Source of the DNA: Orthonyx spaldingii
Taxonomy: Eukaryota; Chordata; Aves; Passeriformes; Orthonychidae
DNA length: 64,000 nucleotides
NCBI GenBank assembly: GCA_013397795.1
Contig: VZTJ01000540.1
Location: forward strand, 587,146-651,145
Reading direction: 5' to 3'
Shown here piece after piece: positions 25,805 to 38,250 of the stretch. A model generated the notes under the pieces. It did not search any database and had not been told where the DNA came from. It was given only the letters and a program-made list of their open reading frames with translations. Positions within the stretch are counted from its first letter, which is position 1. The number at the start of each line of letters is the position of its first letter. Position numbers and translations under genes: made by a program.

Positions 25805-25833
25805 AGAATCCATTTCTTCCTGAAATGGATTCT
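25805..25833. repeat. Perfect 12-bp stem-loop, 5-nt loop
   Basis: The arm AGAATCCATTTC (25805-25816) and its exact reverse complement GAAATGGATTCT (25822-25833) enclose the loop TTCCT. It is too short for a typical pre-miRNA hairpin. It may be a chance palindrome or the remnant of a small inverted repeat. Confidence 0.9.
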
Positions 25834-28800
25834 CAGGAAAAGATCCACTCTTTAGTCCTACCCCACAACTGCAAATTGCCACTCACTTCAGCAGACACTG
25901 AAAAGGGTGTAATTCATGTTTAGGACTGTATGTTTATGCAAGTGACAAAACTGAATTCCTGATATATGTTGTTCCTTTTAGCACTGCAGAGCTAACAAAG
26001 CTCGAGAGGGAGTTAGATATGAGGCAGGCTTGGGCTTCATCAGCAAATCTGTCTCCTCCCTTCTGATTGCAGTTTCCTTGTGGCTGATGATGATTATGAG
26101 CCAGGAAAAAAATCACAGCTGTTGTTCCAAAAAGGCCTTTTAGAACAGGGTAAATCCAATCCAGTATCACTGGCATGTCAATTAACATGAAATGATCCGA
26201 TGCTGATTTTGCAGTTTTATTTTTCAGTGGCTATGAAATATTCAAGAAAAAGGATCTACACTATAATGTCTGTCTATAGATAGAAACCCATTTGCATCCT
26301 CTGCTTCAGAAACAGAAAGAAAATATTCTAGCTTCCCTTGTTTTAATTGGTTCAGTTTTTAAAAATATTGATAAAGATACAAAATATTCCCTGACCAAAA
26401 GCATAGAAACAGAGGGGTTGCTTTTCATATGCACAGTCCCATTCCCAAGACACCACAGCTGCAAATTTTCTTTTTTATTTAACTTTACACAGAATTATTT
26501 ATATTAAATATAATATATTGCTTTCCAATATAATATTTTAGGGATATAGAAATGGCAGAAGGAGTTTTGTGAACTTGAGCAGAAAGGCAAGACTGCCTGG
26601 GAAGGCAACAACAAAGAAGATAGGGAAGCAAAGGCTATTGCAATGCTGCCACTTACTGCCTGAAGAGGAAAGAGCTGTTCTGAGAAATTATGCACTTTCT
26701 GCCTTCCAGTGTCTGATAATTGCTCAGACCAGAAGTATCAAATTGTATTATTGGGAGTTGGGCAATCTGTAATGTTAGGAAAACAGTTTTGGGGTTTTTT
26801 TTCTCTCTTGTACCTATTGAGGTCCTAAGGTCTTCAGAGCAGGGATTGACTACTGCTCTGAGGCTTCATGGAACATGACTCAGATTTCTGAATACCATCC
26901 TAATCCTAATAATAAAATAATCAAAACTTATGAAGAAGCAGAGAGTCACAGTCACAGAGTTACACTTGGCTGTACAGTCTTAAACCATTTATGGTAATTG
27001 GTGTTTTCATAATGGAGGTAGAATTAAATAGTAAAAAAGGAGTTGTATGTAAAGGAGATAAATGGCAGTTCTGATGGGAGGTAACTTGTCCTGTGGAATG
27101 ACAGTGAGCTGCAAATATCAATGTTTTCTGCTTCTTTAGGGTCTTGTGATAATCATAGACATATTCTGCAAACAAAATTATGACAATTTGGAAAAACTGC
27201 AGGATATAAACTACTGAATACCGATGTCTGCCTGTGTTCTGCAGACTTCTGACTTTTTTTGCCCTGTGAAAATTTATTGTTGAAAATCACACCTGGTGAT
27301 GTTTGGAAATTTCCTCTTTACAAATCAGAAACTGAAAAACAAGGAGACCAAATCCTACATTGTCAAAGCACCCAACCTTCACTGAAATTGATTTAACTGA
27401 TTTCAGTGCCTAAGTACATTTGAAAATACGTAATGCAAAGGCATCTGACCAAATATCAGTGGAGCTGTGTTACAGCACAATGATCTGAATTTTAGCTTGT
27501 GGAGTTCAAGGTTGTTATCAAAATTGCTTGAAGGTTGAATCCAGAATATTTCTTTAAATGTTGGCAGTCACCTTGTATTAACCAAGAATAGAATCCTGCT
27601 TTTTATTCTTGAACACGGACCATTAAATTTCAATATTTGGGGGCTTTTAAAAGAATTTAGCTTAATTAAATAAATACATCTATCACATAAGCCACGAACA
27701 CCAAACTTTATGAGCAGTTTAAGTCTTAGAGAACTAAATAAACCTGATGATAGACCTTAGGGTCTTTGTTTGCCATCAGCAAGTATTTGTTATCTGAATT
27801 GGCATTTAGTATAGATGTACAGGCACAGAAAAGCAGAAAAACACCACTTTCATTCTGTGTCAATAACAAATTGTTTAAAGCTCTTTCACAATGAGTATTT
27901 CATTGTTAGAAAAAAACATTTCATATGAGCAAGCTATTATATATGCTAAAATAACAATAGTTATCTGAATTCTGGCAGATATATGGAAAATCTACATTTG
28001 TGCTTAATTTATTCTGGAACCAAAGACTTAAATGCACATATTTTCAGTTGCCATTTGTTTTATGACTAGTTCTTTCTATTTATTGCTTTACAATCATAAT
28101 CAGGTGAGGAATATCTTGTCTGACAGAGCACTGTCCTGAATTATGCAATTAATGTAAATGTTGCATTTTTTTCTGAACATGTGGGTTTAATGATGTTTTT
28201 CAAAGATTTCTCTTTCCAACTTCTCCATAGTGTGGCTCCAAAGGAATAGGGAGAAGTGAGAAAATGAGAAAGAGCATCTTCAGATAGCTTTGCTAGATAT
28301 CCTCTATAACTTTCTCACTCACCACTCTCAAAAAAAACACTGCTTGTTTTGACTGGATCCTGTCGCAGGGTTTCATGCCCTTTTAAGCTCCTCTAGACTC
28401 TGGATGATGACTGATTGCTATTCTGAGCTTCAGGAATGCCCAGTTATTAATCCCATGTCTGACAGCTGGTAGTGGGACTCCCACAGGCAGTGCTACAACC
28501 TGCTCGGGCTTCTACCATGTCACTTGGGCACGTCCCCAGTAATGTACAACTAAGTCTGGAGACTGGGTTTCTAATTGCAGTCCAATGACTGAATGACACA
28601 ATGTTTACTGTGTTTTGAGAAAAACTGAGATCTAGTCTTCTGGACTCAGAATGCACGTCTTCAGCAGAAGAAGTAGCTAAAAGGTTTGCCTATGCCTATT
28701 TTAGCAATAGGAATTGTTATGTGACATATTAGGAACACCTCTGAAGGGAGTGAGTTGGTGCTAATGACTTAGTGTCCATGCTTCACATATTTTGGGCAGA

Positions 28801-29149
28801 TTTTAGACTACCAGTAGCCATTAAGCAGCATATCCTGTGGAGGCAGGGTAGTGTTGTTACTGTGCCAGTCTCCTTCCAGTGCAGAAAGTCATCACTGCAA
28901 CTGCAACACACAGACTTTCAGCCTGTACACAGATCCCCTCTCTCAACCATTCCAGACCTTTCCAAGGAAAGATGACTCATGTCCACCAGAACTCCTCCTG
29001 GAGGAGATACTGGACCATCTCTTGAAAGAGACCAATGGCATAAAACCTCTAATTTTTGCTGCGTGTGGGGACCCTCACAGCTGTCAAGACAGTAACTGTG
29101 TGCTGTGATTGACCGCAACCATTCACGTGCCATTGGAGGCACAGCTGTT

Positions 29150-29222
29150 GATATCTCCCTATCTTGTTTCTTATTTTTCTATCTCCTTTTCTATCTTTCT
29201 CCTTCTATCTCTTCTCTCTTAG
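29150..29222 (+). repeat. Polypyrimidine tract
   Basis: About 70 bases consist almost entirely of T and C with (CTAT)/(CTTT)-like units, ending in CTCTTAGGG. It resembles an unusually long 3' splice-site tract (tract then TTAG), but no exon can be recognised after it. Confidence 0.6.
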
Positions 29223-29439
29223 GGTAATGCCTATAGACCACTTTTTCCAGTTATGGTTTTTCTAGTTACAATTCCAGAGCTGTTAAAAATGAAAGCGTTC
29301 TTGTTGTTACGATCAGTTATCAATTTTTTTGTTGTAATCTCCTTCATGGGATCCTTTAGTAAAGAACCCAGTTGTCCTGACTCAGGTAGGCCACGACAGG
29401 GGTCAGCTGCCCAGTCTGTGTCACCCCCAAATTCTTGTG

Positions 29440-29615
29440 CACCCCCAGCCTCCTCACTGGTGGGGTGAGGACCAGAAAAGACATTGACACTGCACAAGCA
29501 CAGCCCAGCAATAGCTAAAAAAATCCCTCAACATTGTTTACAGTGCAAATCCAAAACAGAGCACCACTCAAACTGCAAGGAAGAAAATTAACTCTATCCT
29601 AGGCAAAATCAGTAC
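29440..29615 (+). mobile_element. ERV internal 3'-region-like fragment
   Basis: The stretch starting at about CACCCCCAGCCTCCTCACTG runs through TGGTGGGGTGAGGACCAGAA, a GACATTGACACTGCACAAGC block and an AGCAATAGC block, and ends near TTAACTCTATCCTAGGC. This order of words is one I recall from the non-coding region near the 3' end of avian endogenous retroviruses, shortly upstream of the 3' LTR, in the same orientation as here. No env or pol frame survives next to it, and the nearest plus-strand LTR (D) is about 900 bases downstream with unrelated sequence between. I infer an isolated, decayed fragment. A repeat-library search would settle it. Confidence 0.45.
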
Positions 29616-30529
29616 AAATCGTTTCATCCACTTCTTTTCTCATTTCAACATATCCCTAAACTTTCTATCATATGTGTTTTCAGACTATCATGCTGGTTCT
29701 ATGCATGCAGTTGAAGCCTCCATAATCACTATTTGAATATAAGCCGAATATATTTACCTGCACTCCAAGAAGAACAGAGTTTTCCTTCCTGAGCTGTACT
29801 TTGTGCTCTCCCTCTCATATCGTGCTGTCAGTGTGCTGGCTGCCAGAGCCAGCAGAAGGAAGCAGCAAGAGAAGATATCCCAGAGTGAGGATGCTGAACT
29901 TAAGGGAAGTGAAATTCTAATTAATGCACCGACAATACCTGGTTTCTCGAGTTCTTATCTATTGTTACGTGCAGTCTTCTTCTTTCCTTTTTTCACTTGA
30001 CATAATCTCGCTACCTTTGCTCTTTTCCTTATCTCTGAACATCTGGCCAGGCACCATTCTCATTACTGCTTCTAAAGTGTCAAGTGATAGATTTCCAACT
30101 CTCTATACATCCTTTTCTTTGGCTGGTGTAAAAGGACCCAGGTGACTGTTCCCTTACTGGTCAAAAATCTCATATGGAGAGCTATTTTTATGAACAACAA
30201 GAAAAGGCATGATGGAGGCCACGAGCACCTGGAAGAAGTTGCTGTAGTTTGCAGTAAGATATTACCTTAAAGACAGAGGTAATGAGCGGTAGCTTGTATG
30301 GTGATTGCCTCCTGAAGCTTGCATTTTGCAATTTGCTGTCACCCCAAAAATTGTCTCATATGGAAAGAAAAATGAAAGGCTAAGACCTTTAGGTGAAAAA
30401 ATGTGTATGTATAAATATGCATTTAAGCATATAAGAGATTGTTTGCAGAGGCAACTAAGGTGAGGAAATGGATGAAGATAGCCAGGAAGAAACTTTACAC
30501 AGTAGATTCATAAGAATGAGCTTTGAAGG
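29616..30529. other. Unique sequence before LTR D
   Basis: Nothing is recognised. There are two short overlapping frames (29803-30145) without family signatures. Confidence 0.45.
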
Positions 30530-30787
30530 TGTGACAGCACAGATTCCTTCCCACGGGAAGATTTTCCTTTCTGTAACAAGTTTTGTAAACACAAGATAAG
30601 TTGTTCAGAGCTGCTTTGGGAACAGGCGGTCGAACGCCTGTGGCCAATCAATCCCGGGGGATGGATGGTCCCTGGCCAATCCCAAAAAGCACTCATTTTG
30701 TATATAAAAGCTGTATTTAAATAAATAAATCACTCTCTCAGCATTCTCACTCACCGTGTGTCCCTTCGTTTCGACATCGGCTCAACA
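30530..30787 (+). mobile_element. LTR D: 258-bp LTR, same family as C
   Basis: It starts TGTGACAGCACAG and ends GGCTCAACA. It has two CCAAT-type motifs (GGCCAATC), the TATA box TATATAAAA at 30701-30709 and overlapping AATAAA signals at 30720-30729. Its U5 contains CCTTCGTTTCGACATC, as in LTR C. The flanking six bases differ (tgaagg on the left, gctaca on the right), so no target-site duplication remains. Either the flanks have mutated, or this copy was recombined with another LTR. No internal sequence follows it, so it is treated as a solo LTR. Confidence 0.88.
30701..30709 (+). promoter_or_regulatory. TATA box of LTR D
   Basis: TATATAAAA sits in the same context as in LTR C, within the shared CATTTTG...AAAAGCTG block, followed by AATAAATAAA. 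Confidence 0.8.
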
Positions 30788-33700
30788 GCTACATCAAGGC
30801 TTGGAGGAAGTGGTGCTGCACCAGAATCTGTAGCTTTGAAACATGAAGCAAACATTTTATAAAATGTGTATCTCAGCAGGCAATATTTGATTGCATTTGT
30901 GCACAGGAGTGTAATTATGCATAGCGTGCAGGTATCATGAAAGATGACATATAAGGAAGGGAATGGGAGAGTGAATAGAAAAATATCCACTGAAACACAT
31001 GGAAAATGTCACTGAGCAAATTCATAATGCTTTTTTGTGGCTCTTTTGCAGGGAAAATATTATGGAAACTCCAGAGTGCAAGTATGAGGGGTATATTATA
31101 GACCTGCATTGAAATCTCATCCTGTTTTGAAGATCATCTGGTTTCAAACTATGAACATCAGATTGTATTAGTATGTGTCTTTAATTTTGTTCCATTAAAA
31201 ACAGCAAAGAAACATCTCTCAGATCTTATACAAATAATGGAATAAAACCTCAGTTTAGACATTATCAACATTTACAATAGGAAATACACTATGATTTCAC
31301 TGAGTAATTTTCAGAAGATATTGGTATGATTGGGGTACACTACAGGTAGCATCTTCTCTTCCCAATAAAATAGTACATTAATTTCTTGAGCTAAAAATAT
31401 CACAGTTGATTTAGTTAAGTACAACCAAAAAAGAGCAAACCTGTAAAATACTTAGTGCAATAGAGTTGGCACAGTAAATCACAATGAGGACCTGAATTGA
31501 GCAAAACGTTATGGCCTTTTCTGAAGGAAATTGAAAAAGTATATCCAGGGATACCAGAAGATCCAGTGTCTGAACTTTGTATCTCAGGTAATTTAAAAAT
31601 TTCAATGGCTAAAGACAACTCCTCTATTTGCAAGCCATAAATCCATGAGATTGAAATTTTGTCTCTCCTGAAATTTTTAACATGTTGAAATACTTTTTAA
31701 ATCATGTTTTTGACCTCTTTGTTCAGCTTTTTCTTTTTTTTTCTTTTTTCTTTTTTTTTTGGTGGAAAGGAAACTGATTTATTGATTTATGCTTAGGCCT
31801 GCTAAAACTTTTTGTGACATGCTACTCCACTGGGTCTTTTCAATTTTTGTCTGAAACTGATTTTTGGGAAATAAATATCCCTAGAAGAAGGTGAAAGATA
31901 ACAAAGGAAAAATTCACTCCTTTCAGATACACCTTATGATAAACATACATTTTCTCTTTTTTTGGTGACTATTTGTGATCATGTAACCTTGCATGATCAA
32001 GAAGTCTGTTTGTTTGACTTGAGTCATACTGTGAGTGGACAATTGTACTTAACCAAAAATAGTATTTGTGATTGATATTTGTAATTTCGATTAGATAGGC
32101 TAGGAGATTCTATGCAGTAAAATATCAATAAGTACTAAAGAGGTGACTTAGAAACACAATCAGTAAAGCAAATGTGTTGTTTATGATATATATGTCAAAG
32201 TTATGTTTTAAAATACAAGTCAATTCTTTAATAAGTTGTTTTCTAATAGAGACATTAATTACAATTTACTCCTACTTGTCCAAGTTTGACAAGATCAAAT
32301 TCCCACTTATCATACAACAAAAGTCCTGCTCAACTACTAACATCATGGGAAATGTATTTATAGGCACTTTGTCAGGCCCTGTAGTCGGAAGAGTCAGCAA
32401 AGCTTGCTCATTCATGTTTTTCATGAGCCTTTGCCCTCTCTTTCCCCCTCCTCTCCAATTGTCTGTAACAAAAACTGGGGCTGTGTTTGTAGTGTACTGT
32501 GAAGTGTTTCATTGCTGGCAATTAAAAACAAAGGAAATCAAATGTTTGTGGGAATTTATGAAGTGGTGATAAATTCAATACATGTCATCCACATGCTTTT
32601 CAAACCTCTTCATATAAACTCTGGTTTTTTGTTCTAGGATAAAGAGCAAGGAGTGTGCTAAATACAGTTACTTAAAAGCAGGAAAATGGCTATGTCATGT
32701 AGTATTTCACCTCTTCTCCCTGTCTCCCCCAAATCCCAGCTTTGTAACAGGAGATTGGGAGGTGAGAGGGTAGTTCACCAGAACAACCTAAATGCTGTAA
32801 AAGTTGAAGACTATAGATGACAAAAAGCTGTATTTGCTCTTGTCAGACATAACAAAAAGCTAAGGAAAGGCCCAATTAAAAGTAACCAAGACAGATTGTT
32901 GTTGCACAGAAGGGTACAGAAGAAGTGGGAATTTAGGCTATTATAAATACAGAGTCATAGTGCTTACACTATTGTACCTTGAAGTGAAATAGAATCACTT
33001 CAACTGACTCCAGTGTTTGGCCCAAAGTTTGACTTAATCAGAACAGAAGGCAAAGGAGCAAAGTTTGCAGTTTGCTGTGCTAGTGAATATCTTGGAAAAC
33101 ATGAAAATCTCCATTCATGCTTCAAGCCTCACCTTTCGCTTTGTAGGGAGAACTAAAACTGACTGTCTTACCAGTTGAGGATTTCCCACTTACAGAGAGT
33201 TATAGTCTGCATGCTTGGAGGACAACGTGAACTTGGCTGGGAGGAGAGGAAGGGAACGAGCCCAGCATGTGCTCTTCTCTTGCAGCTGTCTGCTGGCACT
33301 TCCAAGGGGATGTTCTGCCAGCTCCCACAGGCCAGGCTGAGGGGTCTGAGGGTTCATATATGCTCTGGAGACTAAGAAAGGAAAAAGGAAGTCTAGTTTG
33401 CTAGCTATTGATTTCATATAACACTTGGTAAAGCATTTAGTAAACTATTTTCTCTATGTTTATCATGTGATTAGTATGCACAGTTCTGTAACAGAACTAG
33501 TGTCATCACTAAGCAGAGAGAGTGCTAGATAAAGGCATCAGCCCCTTCAAGTTGAAAATTTTAATAGAAGGCTCAAGTACTGAAGATAAACACTTTTCAT
33601 GGAGAGAACAGCTGAAGTGAGAAGGCAGCAGCAAATAGCCTTTGTTTCAGTCCTCTAAACCAGGCACCAGGGAAAGGGAAGTATGGACTTCATGCCCTGG

Positions 33701-34429
33701 CTGACAGGGTTGATAACCCAGCATGGCACAGACTTGGTGACAGCCTAGGTGCTGGATAATACTGCATCTTTTTAGAAGTTCTCCTTTCTCTGCATCCCTG
33801 TCTTATTCATTGTATGTCTTCTCTCTTCTCAAAGACATAAGGCAGAAGACTTCGTGATAGCAAAACTATGAAATTTGCTTTGTGAACTTTTTTCAAAGCT
33901 TTGAAGTGTTTTTACTGTTTTATTTTTTTTAACTTCAGAGTAAAGAAAAAAAATTTAGTCTTTTCAAAATAGTTCTTCTGGCTTGTGCACGTTCATTCAT
34001 TCATCAGTTCCATAACATGGCTTTCACTCTGTTCTCATTTCCTCTTCAAGCTCCACTTCAGAGATTAATTGATAACAGTAATAAGTTGCTATCATTTCTG
34101 CAATGGCTGTGAGAAGGAATTGAGACTGCTTGCCAATAGGATTCAGTAGTGTTGTGTTGGAATATGGGAAGTGTCAGAAGACTAATACTGGACAGCACAG
34201 ATAGCTGATGGGCAGAACCATTCCAATATATGCTATTTTTGATCATTTCAGCATAAAAATAACTCTGACTTTCACAGCTATATACGGCCACTGGAAATGC
34301 TGATGCTCAGAAATGAGGATCTGTACTTTAGTTCTAAGGGAGACTGCTTTACCAGATACTGGAATGTTAGACCATTTCTTCCTGAGGGGAAACCTTTTCT
34401 TGCTGATGTCTCCATCACTGTGTTTGTGT
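30788..34429. other. AT-rich unique sequence
   Basis: No gene is recognised. A T/C-rich run lies at about 31731-31760. The section at about 32420-32580 is AT-rich with several TAAT/ATTA-type words and reads like unconstrained or regulatory non-coding DNA, but conservation cannot be judged from one sequence. The 131-codon frame at 32174-32569 shows no family signature. Confidence 0.45.
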
Positions 34430-34875
34430 CAAGCCGCTCTGCTCTCCTAGCTCCCTGGTCAGGTGTTCACGCTCATCCTGTTTTATCCAGTCTAATTTCT
34501 TTCCACTCCAACTCTCACCTCCCTAACCCCAGTGTCTCTTTGCCGTCTCCCACCACATTCTCATGGTCCATTCAACCTTCCTTGACTATTTATCATAAAA
34601 GAGCTCTTCAATTCTTTACCACACTGCTCTGCTCAGTTTCCTTTCCAGACACTGATCTAACTCACAAACTTTATCTCATACACTTCCTTTTGGACTTTCC
34701 TTTCCTGCTTTTCTACTCAGACTTTTCCAGAAGTCTTTATACTTTCAGAGCTGCTTCTTCTCCCTTCCTTTGCAACCAGCTCAGACAAGCCTTAATTTTC
34801 CCATGTGCTTTCCCCTCCTTGTTTTTCCAGCACCAGCCTCTCCTCCCACCTCATTTCCTCTACTTGGATCCTCAT
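34430..34875 (+). repeat. Pyrimidine-rich block with a 204-codon open frame
   Basis: For about 450 bases the plus strand is dominated by C and T, with very few purine runs. All stop codons need purines, so such a strand keeps frames open by chance. A 204-codon frame (34297-34911) and an overlapping one (34770-35003) cross it. The translation is rich in Ser, Pro, Leu, Phe and His, with no domain, signal or repeat I recognise. I therefore annotate the composition, not a gene. It could be a decayed CT microsatellite or part of an old element. Confidence 0.6.
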
Positions 34876-37800
34876 CACCAGCCCCTACAAGAGGGCTGCT
34901 CGAGGAACTAAAGTTACTCATGACTAAGCCCTGTTTCTGCAGCTCAATCAAAGTACTGTTTAGAAAGCTTCTTATTGTGTATTCCCATTTTTGTTGCCAG
35001 TGAGAGCAATGTCTGGAAGTCTCAGCTGGAGTAAAAACAGAGGGGTGGTGCTGGAGAGCTTAGGAGATTTGGAACGGCTTCAAACTTCCTTCAATGAAGC
35101 ATGGGGAGGCAATTAATGGGGAAACCTGGTCCAGTGCCCATCTGCAGTCTGCCTGTGCTATACAGCTGGCCTTACTCATTTGAACATTTTCTTTGGTTCA
35201 ATTCACCACACGGCTTTACTTCACTGGGATTAGCTCTTCAGTTGTTGTAAGCTTACGCAGCCTTATTGAAAGTAGTGTAGAGATGCTGGTTCACAGTAAA
35301 TAAGGATACGGTCCCCCCTACTTTTTTTTTTTGACTTTGAATGGAACTAAAAATTGAAACAGAATTTCACTTGGTGTCATCTCAAAACCCCAAGTTAAAC
35401 ATAATTTCAGTGTAAAACCTCAAAGTGGTCTGGGTAAATATGAAAAGGCTCATGAAGTTTAGGCAATCTTTAAATAGGCATGACTTCAGCTCTGTTCATG
35501 CAATTATCTGTTCTGGTTCCCAGTGTCAGGTTTACTGCAAAAATTTTGCATTCATTTATCTCCAACTGGAAGAAAAAAACCATGAAAATGATTTCAGTGT
35601 ATTCAGGTTAAGTACTTGTTTGCCCTTATTCTGAGCATTGTATTTTCAGCAATCTGAAATGCTCAGTTTCATAGACTTCCCAGACACTAAAGGATAGATC
35701 TTCCATGGGAAGTTGGGTTAGAGTGAAAAGAGGATTTGTGGATCTTGAAAATAGGCAGTGTACTAGCTATATTTTAAGCACTTTTCCCTGAAATGCAATC
35801 CAGAATCAAGAGTTACAGTCCTCAGGACATGGGAAGGGTTATATAATTCAAAATGGTAGTCCCAAACTCCTCTGTACCAAGAGGAGAAGACTAGCCAACA
35901 GAAATTGCCAAAGACGGATTCTGACAGAAATCTTTCTGCTCCCTCGAGTTTAAGTGCAGAGTTAAGGCTCTGGGAAGGCATATTGCCTAACGAAAATATG
36001 TTTTAGAGTTACATTAATTATCTAAGAATAATTAAGGCCTCTTTATAGGTTATGTTATGAACCAGATTCCCATGATGCTCAAGCACTGATGTCAAAAATT
36101 GCAGCTGGTTCTGTGAAAACTCCAAGCATTAGTATGTTTAGGAATTTGTGCCAGATGTAAGTGATTATATGTTCTGTGCTTATGCTTGTCAGTAGAAGTA
36201 TAATGCTTTTAAAGGAAGACCTTGGAACTGATGTATATAGGTAGAATAAAATTCCCATCTTTTGTATAAATGTCTTTATAACAATCATTAAAACACTCAT
36301 GTGGGAAAGGATAATGTTAGGGTCATTTAGGTTTATTTACTGCCTCAGCTAAAGGAGGAATATAAGCCTCTTTTCAAAAATCCTTTCCTTGTCAAAGAGC
36401 AGCTTAGATGTGAGCCTGAGGTAGGATGGTAGGTATTGCCACTGCTTCAGTTGAGGTAGCCAGACATAGAAAATTGCAAGAAGGAGCCAGAAATGGGGTG
36501 GTCTAAAATCCTTATGGAAGAGGAACCTGAGTTCCTGCAGGTGAATTCCTGCACCATGAAATCCAAAGTTGCATATACAGAATAAAAAATAAGTCACACC
36601 AGTAGTTCTTCTTCACACTACTTAAGGCTGAAAAGGTGTCAGAGAAAATCTTCAGACAGCTGATAGAAACTGTGAAGCTGAGATTTACATGTTATCTTCA
36701 TCTTAATGTAAAAGTGCACTTGGCATGAATATGTGATAGGCAATGTGAGTGACCACCTTTCACACATTATTAAAAAAAAATAGAAAAAACCAGGGAAAGA
36801 TGAATCAAAAGATGCACAGATTCAGAGGCCAAAGTAAGAAATGCAGCCAACAGTCTATGATCTTCCAAACATGAAAGCAAAGACCATAAAAATAGCTGGT
36901 TTAGCTAACATTTAGCCAAATTACTTTTCCTATTTACTTTTCTCCCACCTGTGAATATGATCACATGTTAATTGTTGTAGAACGGAGAAATATTCAATGG
37001 TATATCATTAATTCACTTCTTTTTTCCAATAGGAAATTTCTTATTCTTTCCCTGCCCCTCAATTTACAAAATAAAATCTCTTAACAAGATTGGCCATTAA
37101 AAAAAAATAAATCTGCAGAAAAAATGTTTTTAAAAGTAATTCTGTGGCAATCTCAAAGAGCTTCAGTAAAACACACTATGAGCACGTAATTATTTTCTCA
37201 TCTAACTTCTCCTTAATAGGGTTCAAGGGAAAAGTGAAAATAATTTACTTGCTAAGGATTTTAATATAAAACAGCCTTTTTACAAAGAATGTCTCCATTC
37301 GTCACTTAGATTAAGGCAAACCCCTCAATTTTGACAGGAGTCTCCTCATAGCTGCCTGCAGTCAAATTATTGCTGAAGTTTTTGTTGATTTCCTACATTT
37401 GTAGGTTGTTTTCTAAAGCAATGCTATTCAGAGCAGGACATTCCTCACACTAGATTATTTTGTCCTAGAAATGACTAACATGATCATCCTGTTTCATAAC
37501 TTAAAGTAAAAATACCTTCTCTGAGTTTAAATGTATTTCTCTCTCATAAATTTAGATCCATCAGTAATGTTCCCAGACCACCAAGCTTCCTGAAGAAAGC
37601 ACTTAGTGCCAAAGTCTGCTTCCATTTATGTGGATGTTAAATTCTGCTGTTATATGTGCCAGTGGCCAAAGAAGTAAGTTGTAAAAGAGTAATTAAGAAC
37701 ATCACTTCCCCAATGTAATTATGTGTGTGATTTTGAAGGCAGATTTTGGCTGGTTTACCACTGGCTTTCCAAAAGTCTTTTTTTCTCCCATGAAATTGCA

Positions 37801-38099
37801 CTTATTTATTGTTTATTAGAACTGGTTTTGGCTATATTAAAGATTTTGAAAGAAATGTAGTAGTTTGTTCCCACATTTTCCCTGAAGTGAAAACCTTAAA
37901 ATCTAATGTATTCTCTTTAGATACTGCTCTGATTAAAGAAGGAATATGATGCTTCAGAACAATCAAACATTTTAATGAATTTTTAGCAGGATTAGTGTTC
38001 TTATGTTTCAGGAAATAGGCGAGAGATCTAAAGCTATCAGTCTTTACATCTATATAACACCTTTCCCTTAGCAATGTCTTGTTTATATTAGTGAAAATA
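34876..38099. other. AT-rich unique sequence
   Basis: Nothing is recognised apart from short poly-A runs (near 36770 and 37100) and small chance frames. Confidence 0.45.
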
Positions 38100-38250
38100 T
38101 TTTGAGTGCTAGAATACTCTTCCAAGGGATGTGGTAGAGTCCCCACCACTGGAGGTTTTCAAGATAGGATTGAACAGGATGCTAGATAATCTCATCAAGG
38201 ATCCCTTTCCTTTAAAAGGTTGAACCAGATGATATTTCTAAGTCCCTTGA
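38100..38250 (+). mobile_element. CR1 LINE 3'-end fragment, plus strand
   Basis: It shows the CR1 3' region in sense orientation: GAATACTCTTCCAAGGGATG, GGTAGAGTCCCCACCACTGG, then GGAGGTTTTCAAGATAGGAT, the AGATAATCTCATC block and a TTGAACCAGATGATATTTC terminal block. Only about 150 bases are left. The 8-mer tail typical of CR1 is missing or mutated, which implies an old copy. Confidence 0.85.

Larger units (their letters stand above)
22943..29439. other. AT-rich unique sequence
   Basis: About 6.5 kb has no recognised gene or transposon. A perfect 12-bp stem-loop lies at 25805-25833. A polypyrimidine tract lies at about 29150-29222. Frames here are at most 88 codons and have no family signature. 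I specifically looked for gag, pol or env remains between LTRs C and D and saw none in this stretch. Confidence 0.5.

Noticed and set aside
26832..26870. Possible ancient MIR-like core near AGAGCAGGGATTGACTAC
   Set aside because: Only a short stretch resembles it and no flanking SINE structure is seen.
22699..30787. A full-length provirus bounded by LTRs C and D
   Set aside because: C has its own exact duplication on both sides, the two LTRs are strongly diverged, and the interior shows no gag, pol or env frames.
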